A DNA stretch of 50,862 nt from contig JAOPVI010000380.1 of NCBI GenBank assembly GCA_025966225.1, positions 1 through 50,862 of the forward strand, given 5' to 3'. Within the stretch, counting starts at the first letter, position 1, and every line of letters begins with the position of its first letter. The DNA comes from Mycobacterium sp. (GTDB lineage: Bacteria; Actinomycetota; Actinomycetes; Mycobacteriales; Mycobacteriaceae). Shown one piece after another: positions 1-12,204 of this stretch. The position numbers and the translations under genes are program-made. The notes under the pieces are model-generated. The model did not search any database and had not been told where the DNA came from. It worked only from the letters and a program-made list of their open reading frames with translations.

Positions 1-254
1 GCTTCGGTCGCGGACAGGTGCAGCAGGTTGGCCAGCTGATCACGCAGTCGGCGGGTGCGGCCGGGTCGGGCGGCGCGCAATGCGTTGATGCCGTCGTAGC
101 CGGCCGTGGTCAGCGTGCGCTGGGCGGTTTCGAGAGTGAACAGCAGCGACTCGACGACCTCGATCGACAGTTCGGCCCACGGCAGTTCGGCCAGGTCGGC
201 CACCACCGCAGGCAGCCGCGCTGCCCGTGCCAACGCTTCCTCGTCGACCTCCAC
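1..254 (-). CDS. DUF222/13E12-repeat-type (HNH endonuclease family) protein, 5' part only
   Basis: The minus-strand frame reads from a GTG at 254 off the left edge of the window. A TAG stop lies in this frame at 264-266, so the start must be GTG 260 or GTG 254. An AGGGGG stretch five bases before GTG 254 favours the second. The roughly 84 visible residues are helical and acidic, with an LRDQLANLLHLSATEA stretch. This resembles the N-terminal DUF222 region of mycobacterial 13E12-repeat proteins, which usually end in an HNH nuclease domain (outside this window). The family is an inference from sequence feel plus the LexA box just upstream, since several 13E12 genes belong to the mycobacterial SOS regulon. 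The catalytic part cannot be seen. Confidence 0.6.
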   Translation of the reverse strand, partial: MEVDEEALARAARLPAVVADLAELPWAELSIEVVESLLFTLETAQRTLTTAGYDGINALRAARPGRTRRLRDQLANLLHLSATE

Positions 255-269
255 GCGCACCCCCTATGC

Positions 270-285
270 TCGAATGTATGTTCGA
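270..285 (-). promoter_or_regulatory. LexA (SOS) box upstream of the DUF222-type gene
   Basis: The site reads TCGAATGTATGTTCGA on the plus strand. It is a near-perfect inverted repeat matching the mycobacterial LexA consensus TCGAAC-N4-GTTCGA at 11 of 12 fixed positions. It sits 16 bases before GTG 254 of the divergently read DUF222-type gene, where a repressor would block transcription. DNA-damage induction of that gene is inferred. Confidence 0.75.
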
Positions 286-315
286 TAATAGCGGAAGGGT
301 ACGACAAGTCATCGG

Positions 316-1029
316 CTAGCCGCCCTGGTGCCTACCGCCGCCGCATTGGCCGTTTTGGGCCGGCCGCAGGTTGATCGCAGTGGCCTGCAGGTTGCCGCTG
401 CCGTCCTTGGTTCCGCGCGCCCCGAGGCACTGACCGGCTGCGATGGCCGAGGTGTCGCCCTTACTGAGTTTGGCGTAACGGGTGTTCGACGTGACCGTCA
501 CCGTCGACTGATTGTTGTCGGGCGCCGTCAGGACAATCGAGCTCCCATTGACCGAAGCCACGGTTCCGGTGACTCCGCGACGGTGTCCGTGCCCGCCGCA
601 CTGGCCGTTGCCCGCCTGGCCGATGAGCACCGCAGCGGCGGTGACAGAAGGCGGCGCGCTGCTGTCCTTGGCGGGCCGCACCATGACGCATTCGCCAGCA
701 GTGACGTCGGTCAGCTGACCCGGCACCAGCTCGATGACACGGGTCGAGGGGGTGACGTCGACGGTGGCCGGCCCGTTGGGCCCGGTCAGCGTCACCGTGC
801 CGCCCGAGACCGACCCGACTAGTCCGAACACGTTGTCCTTGCCGCCCTTGCCCGCCGCCCCTGGTGTTGGGCTGGCCGAGGCCGACGACGACGTGGTGGT
901 CGTCGACTTACTGCCGGACGAAGACGACGTCGAGGGCGTGCTCGACGATCCACAAGCTGCAAGCGACAGTGCGGTGAATCCCGCGAGGGCGACTGCCGCA
1001 CACCGGGACACGTGAGGTGAGATGACCAT
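316..1029 (-). CDS. Lipoprotein with two DUF5666-like domains
   Basis: This 237-residue protein starts with a lipoprotein signal: a short N-region, the hydrophobic run AAVALAGFTALSLAAC, and a lipobox whose Cys would be lipidated. A Ser/Thr-rich linker of about 30 residues follows. Two copies of one beta-rich module come next, each beginning with a G-x-V-x-S-V-x-G-x-x-V/I-x-L-T pattern, and each ending in a Gly/Cys tail (NGQCGG). The copies are separated by a His/Arg/Gly patch. The modules resemble DUF5666 domains and are probably an internal duplication. The protein should be anchored on the outer face of the cytoplasmic membrane; its function is unknown. The open frame extends further upstream, but the signal peptide fixes ATG 1029 as the start. 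The codon just before it is not preceded by a strong ribosome site. Confidence 0.8.
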   Translation of the reverse strand: MVISPHVSRCAAVALAGFTALSLAACGSSSTPSTSSSSGSKSTTTTSSSASASPTPGAAGKGGKDNVFGLVGSVSGGTVTLTGPNGPATVDVTPSTRVIELVPGQLTDVTAGECVMVRPAKDSSAPPSVTAAAVLIGQAGNGQCGGHGHRRGVTGTVASVNGSSIVLTAPDNNQSTVTVTSNTRYAKLSKGDTSAIAAGQCLGARGTKDGSGNLQATAINLRPAQNGQCGGGRHQGG

Positions 1030-1128
1030 GGCTTCACCGTCCGCGCCGGGTCTGTCCCCGCGCTTTGACGCCGATGTGAGATCGCTATGGAAGCCTGGCG
1101 TTCGGTGGGTTGGCCTAGGGTGGAGACA

Positions 1129-1761
1129 ATGGACAGCGACGCCTACGTCAGCACCCGCCGCCAACTCCGAGGCATCGCAGAAAGCCTCATCGCAGGCCCA
1201 CAGCACCGCACCACGGGCACCATCCGGCTCGCGGTTCGGCCGGACGGGTTCGTCGGTGTCGAGCTTCCGCTCGCCGTACACGGCGTCGAATTCAGTTGGC
1301 TGGATGGCTCGGCGCCCCTCACGGGCCGAGTCGGTGACCTCGCGGAGGCGGCCGCCCTGCAGTACGGCCCGCCGGACGGTGTCTACGAAATCACCGATCC
1401 GCTGGCGGCCGACACGGTACTGAGCATCGATCCAGCGGCCGCGGAACTGATTCACCGCAGCTGTTACGCAGGCGGGTACGCGCTCAAACAAGTACTCCCC
1501 GAAGGACATCCAGTCTTGTGGCCTGAGCACTTCGACGTGGCGATCACGGACGACGAGGTCAACTACGGGGTGTCGGCCGGTGACTCGTACCACGCTCTGC
1601 CGTACGCCTACGTGGGACCGTGGGCGGCGAGGACCGGGCCATTCTGGAACGCACCCTTCGGAGCAGTGCAGCCGCTGGAACCAGCCCACGACGTCGACCG
1701 GCTGACCGTCGACATCGCTGCATTCTTCGAGCGCGGCCGTGCTCAGCTGCGATCAGGATGA
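1129..1761 (+). CDS. Conserved hypothetical protein (210 aa)
   Basis: I do not recognise a named family. The frame is open from 1087, but ATG 1129 is the better start. It has GGAG six bases upstream, and a TAGGGT -10-like hexamer at 1116-1121 ends seven bases before it, so the message may even be leaderless. The protein is soluble with no signal peptide or membrane segment. It has an Arg-rich N-terminal helix, then beta-rich stretches with Trp, Tyr and Pro (for example WPEHFDVAIT and PYAYVGPWAAR), and ends in a helical FFERGRAQLRSG tail. The composition suits a small globular fold. It lies between the divergent lipoprotein and the oxidoreductase remnant and gives no functional clue from context. 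Confidence 0.75.
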   Translation: MDSDAYVSTRRQLRGIAESLIAGPQHRTTGTIRLAVRPDGFVGVELPLAVHGVEFSWLDGSAPLTGRVGDLAEAAALQYGPPDGVYEITDPLAADTVLSIDPAAAELIHRSCYAGGYALKQVLPEGHPVLWPEHFDVAITDDEVNYGVSAGDSYHALPYAYVGPWAARTGPFWNAPFGAVQPLEPAHDVDRLTVDIAAFFERGRAQLRSG

Positions 1762-1804
1762 TCCGAACGGAATCGGAGCGCACCGGCAGGCGTTGGAGGG
1801 CAAT

Positions 1805-2275
1805 GTGACGTCTGACGAACGCGTGAACGAGCTCTTCCGGCCGCTGGCGATCAGGTCGCTGACGATGCGCAACCGGTTCGCGATGGCGCCCATGACTAGA
1901 AGGGCCTCGCCGAACGGAGTGCCCGGCGCCGACGTTGCCGAGTACTACCGACGTCGAGCCGCTGGCGGCGTCGGCCTGATCATCACCGAGGGCATCCGAC
2001 TCCCACAGCCAGAGGCGGGATGGCCAGCGGAGATTCCGACACTCGCCGGCGACGCCGTGCTCGAGACGGAGTTCACACCGGGCCGTCCGGGCGGTCGCAT
2101 TCCGGCCGCACCCGTCGACCGGCTGCTCGATCAGTTCCAGGCCGGCGAGTTCGACGTCGTGGCCATCGGACGAGCCCTGCTCGCCGACCCAACTTGGGTG
2201 AACCGGCTGCGCGACGACGCGCTCGATGGGTTCAATGGGTTCGACGCCGAAGTCGCACTTGCTGGGTTGAGCTGA
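1805..2275 (+). pseudogene. Old Yellow Enzyme (NADH:flavin oxidoreductase) remnant with an in-frame internal deletion
   Basis: From GTG 1805, with GGAGG five bases upstream, the first 75 or so residues match the N-terminus of the OYE/NemA family: LFRPLAIRSLTMRNR, MAPMTR, a YYRRRAAGGVGLIITEG strand. Around residues 85-100 the sequence jumps directly to the extreme C-terminus of that family (VDRLLDQFQAGEFDVVAIGR, then ALLADPTW). About 200 residues of the TIM barrel are missing, including the His-x-x-His/Asn substrate site and most FMN contacts. The reading frame stays open, so a 156-residue product could be made, but it cannot be a working oxidoreductase. Usual family length is about 360-370 residues. 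The stop lies 45 bases before thioredoxin. Confidence 0.85.
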
Positions 2276-2320
2276 CCATATCCAGGGAACAACCCGGTCA
2301 ACCACAACGTTGGGAGAGAC

Positions 2321-2686
2321 GTGACTACGCAAGACATCACCGCCGAACAGTTCAACGACACCATCAACGACAACGAGATCGTGTTGGTCGACTTCTGGGC
2401 GGAGTGGTGCGGCCCATGTAAGGCGTTCGCACCGACCTTCAAGGCGTCGTCGGACAAGCATCCCGACGTCGTGCACGCAAAGGTGGATACCGAGGCCGAG
2501 CAGGCGCTCGCGTCAGCCGCGGAGATCCAGGCGATCCCGACTCTGATGGCGTTCAAGAAGGGCCATATGGTCTTTCGGCATTCGGGGATGCTGCCTGCAA
2601 AGGAGCTCGACGGCATCATTTCGCAGCTCAAGGACTTGGACGTCGACGCCGCGATCGCAGCGCAGGCAGAGTCCGAACAGGTCTAA
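2321..2686 (+). CDS. trxB: Thioredoxin
   Basis: This 121-residue cytoplasmic thioredoxin carries the redox motif WCGPCK with Cys30 and Cys33. It also has the cis-Pro region of the fold (AIPTLMAF, residues about 74-81). It should reduce protein disulfides using electrons from thioredoxin reductase. Start GTG 2321 follows GGGAGAG at the right distance. Sequence (AFAPTF, HPDVVHAKVDTEAE) and position immediately upstream of echA12 and the ABC-F gene match Rv1471 (trxB/trxB1) of M. tuberculosis. The C-terminal helix carries an unusual acidic, Gln-rich extension (DVDAAIAAQAESEQV) beyond the core fold. It may be co-transcribed with echA12, which begins 28 bases after its stop, although echA12 also has its own -10-like element. 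Confidence 0.93.
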   Translation: MTTQDITAEQFNDTINDNEIVLVDFWAEWCGPCKAFAPTFKASSDKHPDVVHAKVDTEAEQALASAAEIQAIPTLMAFKKGHMVFRHSGMLPAKELDGIISQLKDLDVDAAIAAQAESEQV

Positions 2687-2713
2687 AGGCCGGCACGCGA
2701 TAGCGTGCACTTC

Positions 2714-3535
2714 GTGAGCGAGCAAAACCCCCTGGTACTGGTCGAGCACCCGCGGCCCCACGTGGCGTTGGTGACCCTGAACCGGCCCGACCGGATGAAC
2801 TCGATGGCGTTCGACGTCATGGTGCCGCTCAAGAAGGTGCTCGACGAACTGAACTTCGACAACGACACCCGGGTGGTCGTGCTCACCGGGGCCGGGCGGG
2901 GATTCTCGTCTGGCGCCGATCACAAGTCGGCAGGCTCGGTGCCGCACGTCGACGGATTGACCCGGCCAAGCTTCGCGCTGCGGTCGATGGAAGTGCTCGA
3001 CGACGTGATTCTCGCCATACGCAAGCTGCATCAGCCGGTGATCGCGGCCGTGAACGGGGCGGCGATCGGCGGCGGTTTGTGTCTTGCGTTGGCGTGCGAC
3101 ATCCGGATCTCGGCCGAGGCTGCGTACTTCCGAGCGGCAGGCATCAACAACGGGTTGACGGCGAGCGAACTCGGGCTCTCGTACCTGCTACCTCGGGCGA
3201 TTGGCACTTCGAGGGCGTTCGAGGCGATGCTCACCGGCCGCGACATCGACGCCGCCGAGGCCGAACGGATCGGGCTGGTGTCCCGGGCGGTGCCGGACGG
3301 GGACCTGCTCGACACCTGCTACGAGCTGGCCGAGCGCATCGCCTCGTTCTCGCGACCGGGGGTCGAGTTGACCAAGCGCACGCTCTGGAGTGGACTGGAC
3401 GCCGGTACCCTGGAGGGTCATATGCAGGCCGAGGGCCTGGGTCAACTCTTCGTTCGGTTACTCACCGCCAACTTCGAGGAAGCGGTCGCTGCGCGCGCCG
3501 AGAAGCGGCCTGCAGTCTTCACCGACGACAAGTGA
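2714..3535 (+). CDS. echA12: Enoyl-CoA hydratase/isomerase family protein
   Basis: This 273-residue crotonase-fold protein matches EchA12 (Rv1472). The oxyanion-hole segments are visible: GRGFSSGADHKSAG near residues 64-77 and NGAAIGGGLCLALACDIR further on. The conserved tail is LGQLFVRLLTANFEEAVAAR. Crotonases hydrate or isomerise acyl-CoA thioesters. The true substrate is unknown, and one of the two usual catalytic Glu positions appears replaced (the ELG of GLTASELG is retained). GTG 2705 is an alternative start. GTG 2714 is preferred because TAGCGT at 2701-2706 ends exactly seven bases before it, the geometry of a leaderless mycobacterial message. The gene sits between thioredoxin and the ABC-F ATPase. 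Confidence 0.88.
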   Translation: MSEQNPLVLVEHPRPHVALVTLNRPDRMNSMAFDVMVPLKKVLDELNFDNDTRVVVLTGAGRGFSSGADHKSAGSVPHVDGLTRPSFALRSMEVLDDVILAIRKLHQPVIAAVNGAAIGGGLCLALACDIRISAEAAYFRAAGINNGLTASELGLSYLLPRAIGTSRAFEAMLTGRDIDAAEAERIGLVSRAVPDGDLLDTCYELAERIASFSRPGVELTKRTLWSGLDAGTLEGHMQAEGLGQLFVRLLTANFEEAVAARAEKRPAVFTDDK

Positions 3536-3587
3536 CCGACAGCACCCGACCGACCCCACCTGACCCACCACTGATGAGGAGAGCAGC

Positions 3588-5216
<1,629 letters not shown>

Positions 5217-5276
5217 GCCCGAGCCAACCCGATCTACCACGGCGTTTGCTGACTTCTCTTCGCTCGCGTGATTGAA

Positions 5277-5298
5277 CGGTTGCTGGGGTGGGTAACCG
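5277..5298 (+). terminator. Possible hairpin between the ABC-F gene and the HTH gene
   Basis: The sequence CGGTTGCT...GGGTAACCG can form an eight-pair stem with two G-T type pairs and a six-base loop. It has no U tract. It could be a weak terminator or attenuator between the two genes. The evidence is secondary structure only. Confidence 0.35.
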
Positions 5299-5328
5299 GG
5301 GGACATGGGGCAAGTTGGGGAGTGGTCT

Positions 5329-5526
5329 ATGACTGAGTTGAACGGGTCGCGGGACGAGCTGCTCACCGAGCTCCGCCGCGCCTACGAGAATGGGGCCAGT
5401 ATTCGTACGCTGGTGGCGTCGACTGGGCGGTCGTATGGGTCGATACACAGCATGCTGCGGGAGTCCGGCGCGACCATGCGTAGTCGTGGCGGACCCAACC
5501 ACCGTTCCAGACGTCAGTCCGCCTGA
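5329..5526 (+). CDS. Small helix-turn-helix protein (Rv1473A-type)
   Basis: This 65-residue protein is almost entirely a helix-turn-helix unit. The helix DELLTELRRAYENG is followed by ASIRTLVASTGRSYGSIHSMLRESG (quoted with a break: ASIRTLVASTG then RSYGSIHSMLRESG), ending in a basic Arg-rich tail. Start ATG 5329 is supported by GGGGAG six bases upstream; the frame also opens at 5305. It matches Rv1473A, annotated in M. tuberculosis as a possible transcriptional regulator. The compact size and basic tail suggest DNA binding as a dimer. Its 3' end overlaps the convergent acnR gene by 13 bases. Confidence 0.8.
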   Translation: MTELNGSRDELLTELRRAYENGASIRTLVASTGRSYGSIHSMLRESGATMRSRGGPNHRSRRQSA

Positions 5527-6080
5527 CGCACCGACGCCTCGACGAGATCGAGTACGGCACTGAGCTTTTCGGGATCATCTCCCGAGGCCAGCCGAGCGAC
5601 CAGTCCATCCAGCACCAAGTCGAGGTAAGTGTGGAGCACATCGCTTGGGACGTCGTCACGTAACCGGCCCGCCTGCTTCTGCCTGCGCAACCGCTCGGTT
5701 GTCGCGGCGTATAGTTCGGCTGATCGGTCGGCCCAACCCTTGTGGAAATCGGGATCCGTGCGCAATTTGCGCGCGATCTCGAGCCGGGTGGCCAGCCAGT
5801 CGAATTGGTCTGGCGCGGCCAGCATGTCGCGCATCACCTGAATCAGGCCTTCGCGGGATGCCACGTCGGCCATTCGCTCCGCGTCCTCCCGCGCGAGCTC
5901 GAAGAACAGGGTGTCCTTGTCGCGGAAGTGGTGGAAGATGGCGCCGCGCGACAGCCCGATGACCTGCTCGAGCCGCCGCACGGTCGCCTTTTCGTACCCA
6001 TACTCCGCGAAGCACCGCCGCGCGCCGTCGAGAATCTGGCGGCGGCGGGCCGCAAGATGGTCGTCGGTCACCCGAGGCAA
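5514..6080 (-). CDS. acnR: TetR-family regulator AcnR, repressor of aconitase
   Basis: This 188-residue protein has a classical TetR HTH at residues 10-55 (RQILDGARRCFAEYGYEKAT, then LSRGAIFHHFRDKDTLF) and an all-helical ligand-binding C-terminal part. It lies 37 bases downstream of acn on the same strand, the same acn-acnR order as Corynebacterium glutamicum and M. tuberculosis (Rv1475c-Rv1474c). In Corynebacterium, AcnR represses acn by binding CAGNAC-type palindromes. An exact match to that operator is present upstream of acn here, so the same loop, including self-repression through the acn promoter, is strongly implied. Confidence 0.93.
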   Translation of the reverse strand: MPRVTDDHLAARRRQILDGARRCFAEYGYEKATVRRLEQVIGLSRGAIFHHFRDKDTLFFELAREDAERMADVASREGLIQVMRDMLAAPDQFDWLATRLEIARKLRTDPDFHKGWADRSAELYAATTERLRRQKQAGRLRDDVPSDVLHTYLDLVLDGLVARLASGDDPEKLSAVLDLVEASVRQAD

Positions 6081-6117
6081 CGAACCGTCTTCTCTACTAA
6101 GCGCCTGGCCGTGACCT

Positions 6118-9039
<2,922 letters not shown>

Positions 9040-9089
9040 TCAGCGCGTGTTGCCAGTCCGGCGCCTTGCGCTGGCGTACCTTTTCTGAC

Positions 9090-9659
9090 GTGACGTATCC
9101 GGGCATACCGCTCTACATTCCCGATCAGGTCTGCGACACGGTCGGGTTGGATCCCAAGACCACGCCGGTCGATGCGTGCATGGACAAGGTCGTGGTGGAG
9201 GTCGGGAAAGACGGCGTGAGTGCGCCTGCGACGGCCGACCGTGCGGGCCTGGCCCAGGTAGTCACCCACGCCAAGGCCGAGGGCATCGACCTGAAGGTCG
9301 TGGTGCTCGCCGAGAATCCCGGAATCGACACTCCGCTGCGGGACATCGCCACCCAGGTCGGCCACGAATTTCCAGGGGCGACGGTGCTCGTCATCAGTCC
9401 GACGTTCGCGGGTACCTCCAGCCCGGTGTTCGACCGCGTGACGCTCGAAGCCGGTCAGGACATGGCGAAGATTCCGGGAAATCCGGTGCTGGCTTCGCAG
9501 AATTTCGTCAACGAGCTGACGACCCCCCATTTTCCGTGGACTCCATTCACGATCGTGCTCGTCATCGGTGTCGCGTTGGCGGCTGCCGCGACCCGCATGC
9601 TGCAGGTTCGCGCCAAGCGGGCGACACGAGGTGAATCGCCTGTGCCGCCGTCCAACTAG
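9090..9659 (+). CDS. Rv1476-family membrane protein (DUF6676-like)
   Basis: This 189-residue protein has a cytoplasm- or envelope-facing domain of about 145 residues that looks TPM-like: alternating hydrophobic strands such as DLKVVVLAENPGID and ATVLVISP. A single membrane helix follows (TIVLVIGVALAAAATRML, about residues 155-172), then a short basic tail. There is no N-terminal signal peptide. Start GTG 9090 is supported by TACCTT at 9077-9082, which ends seven bases before it (leaderless geometry). The position between acn and ripA is the same as Rv1476 in M. tuberculosis. The function is unknown; the context suggests an envelope role. Confidence 0.82.
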   Translation: MTYPGIPLYIPDQVCDTVGLDPKTTPVDACMDKVVVEVGKDGVSAPATADRAGLAQVVTHAKAEGIDLKVVVLAENPGIDTPLRDIATQVGHEFPGATVLVISPTFAGTSSPVFDRVTLEAGQDMAKIPGNPVLASQNFVNELTTPHFPWTPFTIVLVIGVALAAAATRMLQVRAKRATRGESPVPPSN

Positions 9660-9712
9660 CCAATTGGCGCCCATGTCGAAATCGAACATCTCCATTCGAT
9701 AACGCTTCGTTC

Positions 9713-9819
9713 AATTACACGTTTGTAATTCGTAACGAACGTTTCTTTGGCGCTTGATGTGACGTACGGTGCAGAAGATATCTGTTGTTGCAGTTGTGAC
9801 TCATGTGACTTCTGTGACT
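9713..9819 (+). promoter_or_regulatory. ripA upstream region: inverted repeat and triple direct repeat (possible MtrA sites)
   Basis: This part of the 221-base gap before ripA is AT-rich for the window. It holds an inverted repeat AATTAC-N6-GTAATT (9713-9730). Further on are three copies of TGTGACT in strict 9-base register (9795-9801, 9804-9810, 9813-9819). The reverse complement of the repeat core is GTCACA, the core I recall for mycobacterial MtrA sites, and ripA is a reported MtrA target. The binding assignment is inference; the repeats are seen directly. Confidence 0.6.
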
Positions 9820-9880
9820 ACAGGCCTACGACGAATCGTGCAGGCCACGTTCGCGTCGAGCCCGAGGAGACTTCAGCCCG

Positions 9881-11335
9881 ATGAGATGCATCTCGAGACG
9901 CGCCTCTCGCGACTCTGCGTCGCGGCTCCTCGGCCGCGTCGCCGCAGGATTGCTCGCATTCGGCGTGCTCGTCGCCTCCCTCTTCGCCAATGGCGTTGGT
10001 AGCGCGACCGCCGAACCCGGGAATCCCGAAGGCCTCGCGACGCTCGTCGCCGCCGTCGCGAACGCCAACCAGAAGCTGCAAGACCTCGGGGCACAGATTC
10101 AGGGCCAACAGGAGCGCATCAACAAGTCATTGGTCGACGTCCAGACGGCGCGCGATTCAGCGGCCGCGGCGCAGCAGGAGATCGACGCGAGCCAATCCGG
10201 GCTCAAAGATGCCAACGCCAATATCGCGGCCGCCCAACAGCGCTTCGACACCTTCGCCGCATCGACGTACGTGAGCGGCCCGTCGGGTTCGTATCTGACG
10301 GCTAGCGACCCGGCCGACGTGCTGGACACCGCCTCGACCGGGCAGACCCTCTCGATGAGCACTCAACAGGCCATGACCGACCTGCTGCAGGCTCGCACCG
10401 AGCAGGTCAACAAGGAGTCCGCCGCCCGGCTGGCGAAACAGAACGCCGATCAGGCCGTCGTTGCAGCCCAGTCGAGCCAGGATGCCGCGGTCGCCGCACT
10501 GACCCAGGTGCAGCAGACCTTCGGTACGCAGCGGGCCGAGCTGGATCAGCTCACCGCCGAACGCGCCTCCGCACAGACCAAGCTCGACCAGGCCAGGGAA
10601 TGGGCGGCGCCTGCAGGCAATGGCGGTCCGCAGGCGGCCCCGACCACGCCGGCTGGGCCGGCGGCGGCCGACGCATCGGCGAACTGGGATCGCGACCCAG
10701 CCGCGGCCGCACCCGGGAACTCGAAATGGGACACCGCGTGGGACCCGACGCTGCCCGCAATCCCCAGTGCCTTCGTCGGGGGTGACCCGATCGCGATCAT
10801 CAACCAGGTGCTCGGGATCGCGTCCACGTCCTCGCAGCTCACCAGCCAGATGGGGCACAGCTTCCTGCAGAAGCTCGGGCTGGTACCGACCGAGACCGGT
10901 TTCACCAATGGCGCGATTCCACGCGTCTACGGCAGGCAGGCCTCTGAATACGTAATCCAGCGCGCTGGCACACAGATGGGCGTGCCCTACTCCTGGGGCG
11001 GCGGCACCGCGGCGGGACCCAGCAAGGGCATCGACTCCGGCGCGGGCACAGTCGGTTTCGACTGCTCGGGCCTGATCATGTTCGCCTTCGCCGGGGTGGG
11101 CATCAAGCTGCCGCACTATTCGGGTTCGCAGTACGAACTGGGACGCAAGATCCCGTCGTCGCAGATGCGGCGCGGCGACGTCATCTTCTACGGACCCGGT
11201 GGCGCCCAGCACGTGACCCTCTACCTCGGCAACGGGCAGATGCTGGAAGCGCCCTACACGGGCTCGGACGTCCATATCTCGCCGGTGCGCACGAGTGGCA
11301 TGACGCCGTACGTCATCCGATACATCGAATACTGA
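9881..11335 (+). CDS. ripA: Peptidoglycan endopeptidase RipA (NlpC/P60)
   Basis: This 484-residue secreted protein has a signal peptide (basic start, then VAAGLLAFGVLVASLFANG, cut after SATA). A long coiled-coil N-terminal domain follows (about residues 50-240, rich in Gln, Ala and Glu), then a Pro/Ala linker and a C-terminal NlpC/P60 domain. The catalytic triad is visible as Cys395 (FDCSG), His444 (QHVTLYL) and Glu456 (MLEAP), each shifted by 12 from the tuberculosis numbering. RipA cleaves the peptide stem between D-Glu and meso-DAP at the septum and is held inactive by its coiled-coil domain until processed. Start ATG 9881 follows GAGGAGA. It overlaps ripB by one base. Confidence 0.95.
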   Translation: MRCISRRASRDSASRLLGRVAAGLLAFGVLVASLFANGVGSATAEPGNPEGLATLVAAVANANQKLQDLGAQIQGQQERINKSLVDVQTARDSAAAAQQEIDASQSGLKDANANIAAAQQRFDTFAASTYVSGPSGSYLTASDPADVLDTASTGQTLSMSTQQAMTDLLQARTEQVNKESAARLAKQNADQAVVAAQSSQDAAVAALTQVQQTFGTQRAELDQLTAERASAQTKLDQAREWAAPAGNGGPQAAPTTPAGPAAADASANWDRDPAAAAPGNSKWDTAWDPTLPAIPSAFVGGDPIAIINQVLGIASTSSQLTSQMGHSFLQKLGLVPTETGFTNGAIPRVYGRQASEYVIQRAGTQMGVPYSWGGGTAAGPSKGIDSGAGTVGFDCSGLIMFAFAGVGIKLPHYSGSQYELGRKIPSSQMRRGDVIFYGPGGAQHVTLYLGNGQMLEAPYTGSDVHISPVRTSGMTPYVIRYIEY

Positions 11336-12057
11336 TGGTGGTTTCCTTGTTTTTCCTGCGCTCCCGCTCGCTTCGCCGTGCCAACGCGCTCGCACCGGTG
11401 GTGTGCGCGCTCGCGCTGATGATCGCCGCCGCGGTGCCCGCCGCTGCGGACCCCGGCGACGGTCAGTGGGATCCGACGCTTCCGAAGGTCGTCAGCTCCG
11501 GTGCGCCCGGCGACCCCGTCGCCATCGCCAACGCGTCGTTTCAGGCCAGCGCCATCGCGCTGCAGACCACGCAGAGCCTCGGCCAGCAGTTCCTGGCCAG
11601 CATCGGACTGGGTGGCAGTGCACCGGCGGCATTACCAGGCAGCCGGGTCCGCGGACCTGCGGCGATCGAGTACGTGATTCGACGCGGCGGCTCGCAGATG
11701 GGGGTGCCGTACTCATGGGGCGGGGGGTCGCTCAACGGTCCCAGCGAGGGTGTCGACTACGACGCGGGCAAGATCGGCTTCGACTGCTCGGGCTTCACCC
11801 GGTATGCGTTCGCGGGCGTTGGCGTTTCGATCCCGAAGTACTCGGGCGACCAATACGACTCCGGACGACCGATCGCGCCTTCGCAGGCCAAGCGCGGAGA
11901 TCTGATCTTCTACGGGCCCGGCGGCAGCCAGCACGTCACCATCTACCTCGGCGGCGGCAGGATGCTCGAGGCGTCGGGTAGTGCCGGCAAGGTCACCGTC
12001 AGCCCGGTGCGGACCGCAGGCATGTCGCCGCACCTGGTCCGGTTCATCGAATCCTGA
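11335..12057 (+). CDS. ripB: Peptidoglycan endopeptidase RipB (NlpC/P60)
   Basis: This 240-residue secreted paralogue of RipA has a signal peptide ending near VPAAADP and no coiled-coil inhibitory domain. The P60 domain follows almost directly, with Cys151, His200 and Glu212 as the triad. The segment GVPYSWGGGSLNGPSEGVD closely parallels the same region of RipA, so the two arose by duplication. The ATG overlaps the RipA stop (TGATG), implying translational coupling. The N-terminal 25 residues after the signal (DGQWDPTLPK) also resemble the RipA linker DTAWDPTLPA. Confidence 0.94.
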   Translation: MVVSLFFLRSRSLRRANALAPVVCALALMIAAAVPAAADPGDGQWDPTLPKVVSSGAPGDPVAIANASFQASAIALQTTQSLGQQFLASIGLGGSAPAALPGSRVRGPAAIEYVIRRGGSQMGVPYSWGGGSLNGPSEGVDYDAGKIGFDCSGFTRYAFAGVGVSIPKYSGDQYDSGRPIAPSQAKRGDLIFYGPGGSQHVTIYLGGGRMLEASGSAGKVTVSPVRTAGMSPHLVRFIES

Positions 12058-12204
12058 TGGGAACCTGATAGCTGGCGGGCGACGTCGACGTATTCCGACC
12101 TGCCTGGAATAGTTGGTGGCGAGCGTCCGACGCGTGGCTCTGGTGCCACCATGTCCAGTGCGTCTGGATGGAACGTCGGAATTGAACCAAGTGGGAGGAA
12201 CTGA

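Noticed and set aside
316..1689. A 457-codon frame that extends the DUF5666 lipoprotein upstream
   Set aside because: The lipoprotein signal begins at ATG 1029; the upstream part is opposite the 1129-1761 gene and has shadow composition.
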